Positions 19,683 through 26,391 of a stretch of DNA of 36,966 nucleotides are shown piece by piece. A model generated the notes under the pieces. The model did no database searches and was not told where the DNA came from. It saw only the letters and a program-made list of their open reading frames with translations. The stretch lies in assembly GCA_903938365.1 (NCBI GenBank), contig CAJACZ010000292.1, forward strand, positions 1 through 36,966, read 5' to 3'. The stretch is from an uncultured Pseudomonadota bacterium. GTDB lineage: Bacteria; Pseudomonadota; Gammaproteobacteria; Steroidobacterales; Steroidobacteraceae. The stretch's first letter is position 1, and each line of letters starts with the position of its first letter. Position numbers and translations under genes: made by a program.

Positions 19683-21845
19683 CTAAGTGGCGCGATTGTC
19701 GCACGCCGGCGCGGCGCCGAGCACCATCCTCGCATCGAGCGCCAGCGCACCGTGCGAGTCGAGCAGCAGCGGATTGATGTCCAGTTCGAGCACCTCGGGC
19801 AAGGCGCAGGCCAGCGCCGACACGCGGAGCAGGATCGCTTCCAGGGCGCCGACGTGGGCGGCAGGCCAGCCGCGGAATGCGCCCAGAGTGCGGGAGATAC
19901 GCGTCCGCGCGATCATCTGCCGGACCTGCGCAGGCGTCAGCGGCGGCAGTTCGACTGCGCGGTCGGCATGAACTTCGACGGCGACGCCGCCCGCACCGAA
20001 GACCACCACCGGACCGAAGACCGGGTCGCGGATCAGCCCCACCAGCAGCTCGCGGGTCGCGCTGCCGCCCTGCATGCGCTCCAGGCTCACGCCCTCGACT
20101 CTGGCCTGCGGCCGTTCGCGCGCCACCCGCTCCAGCATCCGCCCGAAGGCGGCACGCACGGCGTCCTCATCCGCCAGCCCGAGCTGCACCCCCCCGACAT
20201 CGCTCTTGTGACTGATGTCGGGCGAATCGATCTTCATCGCGACCGGGAAACCGAGCTGCCGGGCACGCTCCGCCGCCTGCTCCGCCGTCGCCGCGGCCAG
20301 GCTGGCCGCCACCGGGATGCCGAAGCAGGCCAGCAGGCGTCGCGACTCCGCGGAGCCGAGCGGACTGCGGCCCGCGCGCAGCGCGTCAGCCACGATGCGG
20401 CGCGCCCCGTCGAGATCGGGCGGGGCCCATGCCGGCACCTCGACTGCAAGCTCGGGCGAGGCCTGCAGGCTCCGGAAACAGGCGCCGAGGTGGCTGAACC
20501 ACTCGACCGCCGGTTCCGGGGTGTCGAAAACCGGGATGCCGGCGCGCTGCAGCAGCGCACGACCTGCGGACACCGAGGCCTCGCCCATCCAGCAGGCGAG
20601 CAGCGGCTTGCCGGCATCTCGCGCCCGGCCCGCCAGCGCTTCGGCGATACGCGTCGGGTCGGTCATCGCCTGGGGCGTGAGCATCACCAGCAGCCCGTCG
20701 ACGCCCGCGTCGGCAAGGCAGGCCGACACGGCGGCCTCGTAGCGCGCGGCATCCGCATCGCCGATCAGGTCGACGGGGTTGCCATGGGACCAGTGCGCCG
20801 GCAGCGCCGCCTGCAGGGCCGCCACGGTGGCCGGCGCAAGCTGCGCCAGTTCGACCTCGAGATCGGGATCCGCCGCCCGGTCGGCCGCGAGGACGCCGGG
20901 CCCTCCAGCGTTCGTGATCACCGCGAGCCTGGAGCCGCGCGCCCTGAAGGGACTGGCCAGGGTCTGCGCGGTGTCGACGAGCTGACTGAAGCTGCGCACG
21001 CGCACGGCACCCGCGCGCCGCACCACGGCATCGAAGACATCGTCCGCGCCGACGATCGCGCCGGTATGGGACACCGCGGCACGCGCGCCGCCCGGATGCC
21101 GGCCGGACTTGAGCACGATGACCGGCTTCACGCGGGCTGCGGACGCGAGACCGCTGATGAACCGCTGCGCTTCGCGCACGCCCTCGACGTAGAGCAGGAT
21201 CTGCCGGGTTGCCGGATCGTGGGTGAGGTAGTCGAGGATCTCGCCGAAATCGACATCCGTCGAGCCGCCCAGCGAGACGATGCTGGAAAACCCGATGCCG
21301 CGCGGTCGCGCCCAGTCGATCAGCGCAGTGCAGATGGCGCCCGACTGCGACACCAGCGCCAGCGAACCGGGCAACGCACCACCGAGCGCGAAGGTGGCAT
21401 CCACCCCCAGCGCAGGACGCATCAGCCCCAGGCAATTGGGGCCGAGCACGCGCACGCCGTGGCGCCGCGCCGCCGCGTGCAGTTCACGCTCGAGCGCGCG
21501 GCCTGCAGGGCCCGCCTCGCCGAACCCGGCGGAGATCACCACGGCGGCGCGTATGCCCTTGCGTCCGCAGTCTTCGATCAGGCCGGGCACCCGCGCCGCC
21601 GGCGTGGTGATCACCGCAAGGTCGACCGCGGAGTCGAGCGCGCCGGGATCCGGCACGCAGCGCACGCCCTGCACGCTGTCGTACTTCCGATTGACCGCCA
21701 CGAGCCGGCCCGCGAAGCCCGCCGCGAGCAGGTTCGCGAGCACCACGGCGCCGATCGCGCCGTGGCGTTCCGTGGCGCCGATGACGGCGATGGATCGCGG
21801 CTCGAACAGAACGGACAGAGGGTGGGGAACCGCAGGCTGGCGCAT
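19683..21845 (-). CDS. Acyl-CoA synthetase (NDP-forming), fused alpha-beta
   Basis: A 720-residue single-chain member of the ADP-forming acyl/acetyl-CoA synthetase family. It converts a carboxylic acid, CoA and ATP to acyl-CoA, ADP and phosphate through phosphohistidine intermediates. Domains in order are CoA-binding Rossmann (about 10-140, IAVIGATERHGAIG), succinyl-CoA-ligase-like (about 155-290), a further CoA-ligase domain (about 305-440) and ATP-grasp (about 495-715). Phosphorylated His candidates are H260 (SHTGAIVGADD) and H546 (ISHKSDVGGV). The ATG at 21845 is preferred, with GGGGA upstream; a longer TTG-started version would run up to the divergent gene start. It heads the beta-oxidation operon, so it probably activates its acid substrate. 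Some relatives are protein acetyltransferases, but no GNAT domain is present here. Confidence 0.9.
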   Translation of the reverse strand: MRQPAVPHPLSVLFEPRSIAVIGATERHGAIGAVVLANLLAAGFAGRLVAVNRKYDSVQGVRCVPDPGALDSAVDLAVITTPAARVPGLIEDCGRKGIRAAVVISAGFGEAGPAGRALERELHAAARRHGVRVLGPNCLGLMRPALGVDATFALGGALPGSLALVSQSGAICTALIDWARPRGIGFSSIVSLGGSTDVDFGEILDYLTHDPATRQILLYVEGVREAQRFISGLASAARVKPVIVLKSGRHPGGARAAVSHTGAIVGADDVFDAVVRRAGAVRVRSFSQLVDTAQTLASPFRARGSRLAVITNAGGPGVLAADRAADPDLEVELAQLAPATVAALQAALPAHWSHGNPVDLIGDADAARYEAAVSACLADAGVDGLLVMLTPQAMTDPTRIAEALAGRARDAGKPLLACWMGEASVSAGRALLQRAGIPVFDTPEPAVEWFSHLGACFRSLQASPELAVEVPAWAPPDLDGARRIVADALRAGRSPLGSAESRRLLACFGIPVAASLAAATAEQAAERARQLGFPVAMKIDSPDISHKSDVGGVQLGLADEDAVRAAFGRMLERVARERPQARVEGVSLERMQGGSATRELLVGLIRDPVFGPVVVFGAGGVAVEVHADRAVELPPLTPAQVRQMIARTRISRTLGAFRGWPAAHVGALEAILLRVSALACALPEVLELDINPLLLDSHGALALDARMVLGAAPACDNRAT

Positions 21846-21919
21846 CCGGGCATTGTCCCCGAGCGCGCGCCCCCTTGCATGCTGCGCACATACCCGCGCA
21901 ACGGTTAGGATTTTCCCCA

Positions 21920-22600
21920 ATGGCTACCCTGCTGCTCGAGAATCATCGTGTCCTGGTCTGGCTGCACGTGCTGCTGGCCATTTACTGGCTCGGGCCGGAC
22001 TGGGGGGTCTATGTGAATTCGCGCTATGTCGCGCGCGCAGACCTGCCGCTGGCCGAGCGCCGCCGCTTCCTGGAAGCCGCCTTGCGCATTGACCTCGTGC
22101 CGCGCAGCTGCCTGATCCTGCTGTTGCCCGCCGGCCTGCTGCTCGCCGGCCAGCTCGGGCTCTCGCCGGTGACCGGCGCGGGGCTGGCAGCAGTCTGGGC
22201 GGGCGCCATCGCATGGCTGCTGCTGTCGTGGCGGATCCACCGGCGCCCGGGCGACGCTTCGACCGCGGCGTTGCGGCAGCTCGACCACGGGATCCGCTGG
22301 GTGCTCGCCACACTCTGCATCGTCACAGCGCTGTACTCGCTCGCCACCGGCACGCTCTTCCTCACGACATGGCTGCCCCTCAAGCTGCTCGGGTTCGGAA
22401 CCCTGCTGCTGCTCGGCCTCGCGCTGCGCGCGGTGATGGGTGGCTGGGCGACGGGCTTCCAGCGGCTCGCGTCGGAAGGATCGACACCCGCGACCGAAGC
22501 GGTGTTCGCGGGCGCGCTGCGCCGTGCGCGGCCGATCGCCTGGATCTTCTGGAGCGTCAGCGCCTCTCTCGCCTTCCTGGGCGTCGTCAAACCCGGCTGA
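21920..22600 (+). CDS. Multi-pass inner-membrane protein, unknown function
   Basis: A 226-residue hydrophobic protein with about five or six predicted helices: residues 10-31, 60-78, 84-102, 122-146, 152-172 and 203-222. The first helix contains LVWLHVLLAIYWLGPDWGVY, with a buried His and Trp reminiscent of DUF2269/CopD-like membrane proteins; I cannot assign it to a family with certainty. Basic residues between helices (SRYVARADLPLAERRRF, RIHRRPG) indicate cytoplasmic loops. The ATG at 21920 sits 74 bases from the divergent synthetase start, so the two promoters share this gap. The next gene begins 23 bases after its stop, which suggests co-transcription with the M48 protease. Confidence 0.75.
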   Translation: MATLLLENHRVLVWLHVLLAIYWLGPDWGVYVNSRYVARADLPLAERRRFLEAALRIDLVPRSCLILLLPAGLLLAGQLGLSPVTGAGLAAVWAGAIAWLLLSWRIHRRPGDASTAALRQLDHGIRWVLATLCIVTALYSLATGTLFLTTWLPLKLLGFGTLLLLGLALRAVMGGWATGFQRLASEGSTPATEAVFAGALRRARPIAWIFWSVSASLAFLGVVKPG

Positions 22601-22623
22601 AGCGAGCCCAGCGGAGCAACGCG

Positions 22624-24225
22624 ATGCGTGAACATTCGACGACCCCTCCAGGGCCCACCCCGCGCTGGACCGCCGCGCTGCTCTGCGCTGCGGCCCTGCT
22701 CACCGGCTGCGGCGTGAACCCGGTGACCGGCAAGCAGGAACTGCAGTTCGTCTCGGAAGCCGCGGAACTGCAGATCGGCGCGCAGCAGTACGCCCCGTCG
22801 CGGCAGAGTCAGGGCGGCGACCTCAGGCTGTTCCCGGGGGTGGAGGGCTACGTCGCCGAGGTCGGACAGAAGCTCGCCGCCGTGTCGGATCGCGCCCTCC
22901 CCTACGAATTCGTGGTGCTCAACAGTTCCGTGCCCAACGCCTGGGCGCTGCCGGGCGGCAAGATCGCCGTCAACCGCGGCCTGCTCACGGCCCTCGACAG
23001 CGAAGCGGAACTCGCCGCGGTGCTCGGCCACGAGATCGTGCATTCCGCTGCGCGCCATGGCGCCAAGGCGCAGGAGCGCGGCATCCTGCTGCAGACCGGC
23101 GTGCTGGCGGCACAGATCGGCGTGCTCCTGGGCGACGGCAACGAGGATCTGGGCAACCTGATGGTGCTCGGCGCGGGCGTCGGGGCACAGATGATCTCGA
23201 TGAAATACGGCAGGGACGCCGAACTGGAGTCCGACCTCTACGGCATGCGCTACATGCAGCGCGCCGGCTACGACCCCCGCGCAGCGATCAGCCTGCAGGA
23301 AAAGTTCGTCGCGCTGTCGAAGCAGCAGGATGCCCGCGGCCAGAGCTGGCTCGAGGGGCTGTTCGCCTCGCATCCCCCTTCCGAGGAACGCGTCGCGCGC
23401 AACCGCGCTGCCGCTGCCAGCCTGCAGGCCGGGGGCCTCGTGGGCGCAGAGCGCTACCAGCAGGTGATGGCGCCCCTGCGCGCCGCCAGGCCGGCCTACG
23501 AGAAGGCGGACGAGGCCGCCACGGCAGCCGGCAGGAAAGATTACGCCCGCGCGCGCAGCCTCGCCGTGGAGGCCACGCGCCTGCTGCCGCAGGAAGGTCG
23601 TTTCCACCAGCTCCAGGGCGACATCGCGCTCGCCGGCAAGCAGCCTCGCGAGGCGCTGCCGCACTACGACAAGGCCATCGCGCTCGATCCCGGATATTTC
23701 GGCGGCTACCTCGGCGGGGGACTCGCCGCATACCGCATCGGCGACCGGACGCGCGCCCGGCAGTGGCTGTCACGCAGCGCGGAACTGCTGCCCACGGCGC
23801 CCGCGCTCTACCACCTCGGCCTGATGGCGCGGGAATCCGGCGACCGGGACCAGGCTCTGAAGTATTTCCAGGCTGCGGCGGATTCGAGCAGCGAGTTCGG
23901 CAAGCAGGCCGCCGCCGAGGTGGTGCGCGATGAACTGCCACGCAACCCCTCCCGGTACATTGCAGGCGCGGCGCAGCGCGATGCCCGGGGCATGCTGGTC
24001 GCCGTGGTCGAGAACCGCGCCCCCGTCGGCGTGCGCGACGTCGTCTTCACGCCCCTGCTGCTCGGCGACAACGGAGAAATCCTCGAACAGAGTCGCAGCA
24101 TCCGCCTGTCGCGGACGCTGGCGCCCGGCGAGCGCGCCAGTATCGACGCAGGCGTGGGCAGCATCACGCCCGAGGCGCTGCCGCGCGTCAGGATCCGGAT
24201 CGATGGCGCCGCGGTGGCACCCTAG
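22624..24225 (+). CDS. M48-family zinc metalloprotease lipoprotein with TPR repeats (BepA/LoiP-like)
   Basis: A 533-residue lipoprotein protease. The lipobox LLTGC places the lipidated Cys at C29, and GVNPVTGKQELQFVSE follows, an opening seen in periplasmic M48 proteins. Zinc ligands are H136 and H140 in HEIVH, with E137 catalytic and E200 in ELESD as third ligand. Residues about 275-430 hold TPR-like helical repeats (FHQLQGDIALAGKQPREALPHYDKAIALDPG, split across repeats), as in BepA. The last 100 residues are beta-rich and may be a separate domain. BepA-type enzymes monitor outer-membrane protein assembly, and a similar envelope quality-control role is inferred. It is probably co-transcribed with the upstream membrane protein and ends 6 bases from the convergent DUF502 gene. 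Confidence 0.9.
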   Translation: MREHSTTPPGPTPRWTAALLCAAALLTGCGVNPVTGKQELQFVSEAAELQIGAQQYAPSRQSQGGDLRLFPGVEGYVAEVGQKLAAVSDRALPYEFVVLNSSVPNAWALPGGKIAVNRGLLTALDSEAELAAVLGHEIVHSAARHGAKAQERGILLQTGVLAAQIGVLLGDGNEDLGNLMVLGAGVGAQMISMKYGRDAELESDLYGMRYMQRAGYDPRAAISLQEKFVALSKQQDARGQSWLEGLFASHPPSEERVARNRAAAASLQAGGLVGAERYQQVMAPLRAARPAYEKADEAATAAGRKDYARARSLAVEATRLLPQEGRFHQLQGDIALAGKQPREALPHYDKAIALDPGYFGGYLGGGLAAYRIGDRTRARQWLSRSAELLPTAPALYHLGLMARESGDRDQALKYFQAAADSSSEFGKQAAAEVVRDELPRNPSRYIAGAAQRDARGMLVAVVENRAPVGVRDVVFTPLLLGDNGEILEQSRSIRLSRTLAPGERASIDAGVGSITPEALPRVRIRIDGAAVAP

Positions 24226-24231
24226 GCGGAA

Positions 24232-24810
24232 CTAACCGCCCTGCAGGCCGCCCGTGAGCACGATGCGCATCGCGGCCTCCACCGAAAGATCGGTCGCCTC
24301 GATGCAGTCGCGCGGCACGTAAACGGTATAGCCGCCGATCTGGTAACTCATCGGCAAGTACACGGCGACCAGTGATTCCCCGGGCGCGATGCCCGGCACC
24401 GAGGCGTTTTCCTGGGTCACGAAACCGATGACCCGGCCGGGACCGAAACGCACCATCACCACGCGCTCGAGCTCGCGCTTGCGCGCCGAGGGGCCCATGA
24501 GACGCGCCAGGTCGCGCAGCGCGGCATACACCGTCTTCACGACCGGCACGCGCAGCAGCAGGGTCTCGCCGAACTGGAACACGTGGCGCACGAGGTATGC
24601 GTTGACGAGTACGCCGGCCACGAGCAGCACCAGGAACCCCGCAACCAGACCCATGCCGGGCCGGTAGAAGTCGGCCGGCAGCAGCAGCTTGAGCGGGCCC
24701 GACAGCAGGGTTTCGGTGGTGACGCCCAGCCAGTAGACGAGATAGAGCGTCAGGCCGATGGGCAGGATGGCCAGCAGGCCCTTGAGCAGGATTCGACCGA
24801 GGGATTTCAT
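24232..24810 (-). CDS. DUF502 family inner-membrane protein
   Basis: A 192-residue protein of the DUF502 family. It has two transmembrane helices (about 8-30 and 54-76) and a conserved C-terminal beta-rich domain. Recognisable family blocks are LLKGLLAILPIGLTLYLVYW, PVVKTVYAALRDL, GFVTQENA and VYLPMSYQIGGYTVYVP. The ATG at 24810 was chosen because the conserved segment starts there; a further in-frame ATG at 24876 adds 22 residues that overlap the upstream gene. The biochemical function is unknown. It lies 22 bases after the coiled-coil gene on the same strand, so the two are probably one transcript. Confidence 0.88.
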   Translation of the reverse strand: MKSLGRILLKGLLAILPIGLTLYLVYWLGVTTETLLSGPLKLLLPADFYRPGMGLVAGFLVLLVAGVLVNAYLVRHVFQFGETLLLRVPVVKTVYAALRDLARLMGPSARKRELERVVMVRFGPGRVIGFVTQENASVPGIAPGESLVAVYLPMSYQIGGYTVYVPRDCIEATDLSVEAAMRIVLTGGLQGG

Positions 24811-24832
24811 GCGGGGCGTCCGGAAGCGAGGC

Positions 24833-25228
24833 TCAGGCCACTCGCTGCAGCAGAACGACCACGGTGCCGAGCGCAAGCAGCGTCACGAGCAGCAGCGCCC
24901 CGGTGACGAGCGCCATGATCCGCGACTGCCTGTGCAGCGCCACGACGGCCTCGGACAGCTTGGCGAGCTGGGCTGCCATGTCGGCCACCAGTTCGGCCTG
25001 TCGCCGCTCGTTGTCCTCGAGCGTGGTGACCTGCTGGCGCAGCTCGGCGATGCCCTGCTGCAGGGCCTTGGGAGACCCATCCTCGAGGCTGCGGCCTGCC
25101 GCCGCAGCAACCGGCGGAGCGCCACTCGCGCCCGCCGTCGGGGCGCGCCGGGACCGCTGCAGCAGGTCGCGCGACAGCTCCAGGATCGGGGGCACCCACT
25201 GCAGGATCTGAGTCCAGGGTACAGGCAT
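24833..25228 (-). CDS. Tail-anchored coiled-coil membrane protein, unknown
   Basis: A 131-residue protein that I do not recognise. An amphipathic N-terminus (WTQILQWVPPILELSRDLLQR) is followed by an Ala/Gly-rich spacer. Next comes a heptad-like helix (about 55-100: LQQGIAELRQQVTTLEDNERR and on), then a single C-terminal transmembrane helix (about 104-127) ending almost at the terminus. The topology suggests a tail-anchored protein with a cytoplasmic or periplasmic coiled coil that could oligomerise. It is immediately upstream of the DUF502 gene, so it may partner that protein. The ATG at 25228 is the first in frame and codon use matches genuine genes. Confidence 0.7.
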   Translation of the reverse strand: MPVPWTQILQWVPPILELSRDLLQRSRRAPTAGASGAPPVAAAAGRSLEDGSPKALQQGIAELRQQVTTLEDNERRQAELVADMAAQLAKLSEAVVALHRQSRIMALVTGALLLVTLLALGTVVVLLQRVA

Positions 25229-25277
25229 GGGGGCGAAGCTCTCGGGGGGCGCTGGGCAGCAGACTCGGGGGTGGCAT

Positions 25278-25307
25278 TATACTTTGGGGGCGATGGGCTC
25301 GAAGCCC
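25278..25307 (+). promoter_or_regulatory. Possible promoter and leader hairpin of the DUF3011 gene
   Basis: TATACT at 25278-25283 is a good -10 candidate 54 bases before the ATG, although no convincing -35 sits 17 bases upstream. GGGCT (25295-25299) and AGCCC (25303-25307) can form a 5-bp hairpin with a CGA loop in the leader. This is inference from a short match only. Confidence 0.3.
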
Positions 25308-25336
25308 GTACATCACCATAGAAAACGGGGGGCATT

Positions 25337-26281
25337 ATGCGCGACTTCCTGACACGGACCCGGACCCGACTCCTGCCGGGCCTGCTGCCGGGCCTGCTGC
25401 TGGTTGCGCTGGCAGCCACGGCCGTGACGACACCGACAGCCCAGGCCCAATGGGGCGGCAGCGAGGCGCGCGTACGCTGCGACTCGCCGGGCGGCCGGGA
25501 TCGCTTCTGCGCTGCCCCGAACGATGGTCGCGTCCGGCTCGTGCGGATGCTGGGCGGCTCGCCCTGCGTCGAGGGACAGAGCTGGCGCCACGATCGCCAG
25601 GGCATTTACGTTCGCGGCGGCTGCGCCGCCGAGTTCGTCTTCATGCAGGCCGGCGGCGGCGGTAACGAAGGCTGGGGCAACAGCGAATTCGACGTGCAGT
25701 GCGATTCAGACGATGGCCGCGAACGGTTCTGCGCGGCCGACAACCGCGGCATACGCCTGAAGCGCACGCTGAGTCGTGCGCCTTGCGTCGAAGGGCAGAG
25801 CTGGCGCGCCGATCGTCGCGGCGTCTACGTGCGCAGCGGCTGTCGCGGCGTGTTCACCGCCAGCAGCACGGGCGGCGGAGGGGGCAACGGCTGGGGCAAC
25901 AGCGGCAACAATGGGTGGGGCAATGGCGGTAACGGCGGCAACGGCGGCTGGGGCAATGGCGGCAATAATGGCGGATCCTGGGGCGGGGAACCGATTTCCA
26001 TCCGCTGCCAGTCGATCGGCGGTCGCTGGGGCGCCTGCCCGGTCGACATCAGGGGCAAGGTGAGGCTGGTCCGCAAGGAGAGCCGGGCCGACTGCGTACG
26101 CGGCTGGAGCTGGGGCACGCTGGGCCGGGACGCCATCTGGGTCAGCGAGGGCTGCCGCGCCGTGTTCGAAGTGCAGGGTCGACCCTCTTCCAGCGGTCGT
26201 GCGGACTACGGCGGCGACGGTGTGGCTCCGCCGGGCATCCGCCGCGAGCGACTGGCAGGCGATACGACCGCCGACTACTGA
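25337..26281 (+). CDS. Secreted protein with three DUF3011 repeats
   Basis: A 314-residue exported protein. The signal peptide (to about A37) has a core made of two LLPG units. Three copies of a DUF3011-type module of about 58 residues follow, each with four Cys. Module 1 is about 45-102 (C48, C58, C77, C96), module 2 about 118-175 (C122, C132, C150, C169) and module 3 about 220-279 (C224, C234, C253, C273). Modules 1 and 2 share CVEGQSWR. Module 3 is diverged (CVRGWSWG). A Gly/Asn/Trp-rich linker (about 176-218) separates modules 2 and 3. Even Cys numbers per module suggest two disulfides each. The function of DUF3011 is unknown. A strong GGGGGG precedes the ATG. Confidence 0.85.
   Translation: MRDFLTRTRTRLLPGLLPGLLLVALAATAVTTPTAQAQWGGSEARVRCDSPGGRDRFCAAPNDGRVRLVRMLGGSPCVEGQSWRHDRQGIYVRGGCAAEFVFMQAGGGGNEGWGNSEFDVQCDSDDGRERFCAADNRGIRLKRTLSRAPCVEGQSWRADRRGVYVRSGCRGVFTASSTGGGGGNGWGNSGNNGWGNGGNGGNGGWGNGGNNGGSWGGEPISIRCQSIGGRWGACPVDIRGKVRLVRKESRADCVRGWSWGTLGRDAIWVSEGCRAVFEVQGRPSSSGRADYGGDGVAPPGIRRERLAGDTTADY
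25862..25990 (+). repeat. GGC/AAC/TGG-rich coding repeat (Gly-Asn-Trp linker)
   Basis: This low-complexity stretch inside the DUF3011 gene is built from irregular units encoding GWGN, GGN and GNGGW. The DNA units are similar but not identical, so it probably arose by slippage. It encodes a flexible, Trp-studded linker of about 43 residues between modules 2 and 3. Confidence 0.8.
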
Positions 26282-26295
26282 CAAGAATTGCAAAG

Positions 26296-26336
26296 CCGGT
26301 CCCGGGGTGACGCAATCCACATTGCCCCGGCACCGG
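26296..26336 (+). other. Strong intergenic hairpin without a T-run
   Basis: Arms 26296-26307 and 26325-26336 pair over 12 positions with one mismatch (CCGGTCCCGGGG against CCCCGGCACCGG) around a 17-base loop. It lies 15 bases after the DUF3011 stop and 55 before the peroxidase start. The absence of Ts after it argues against an ordinary intrinsic terminator; it may protect mRNA ends or attenuate read-through. Confidence 0.45.
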
Positions 26337-26391
26337 TTCGGCCCATGATCCGGTTCATCGAGGGTGGTCTTCCGCCGCCCGGAGCTGGGTC

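Noticed and set aside
17660-21908. Very long open frames on the plus strand antisense to fadB and the acyl-CoA synthetase
   Set aside because: Frames of over 650 residues arise opposite GC-rich genes. The opposite strand encodes complete enzymes with all catalytic residues; the antisense products are low-complexity and Arg/His/Gln-rich.
21846-21920. N-terminal extension of the acyl-CoA synthetase from a TTG at 21920
   Set aside because: It would reach the start codon of the divergent gene and adds residues before the conserved CoA-binding domain; the ATG at 21845 has an upstream GGGGA.
25366-25404. Short tandem repeat of CTGCCGGGC units
   Set aside because: It only encodes the LLPG-LLPG core of a signal peptide; not an independent element.
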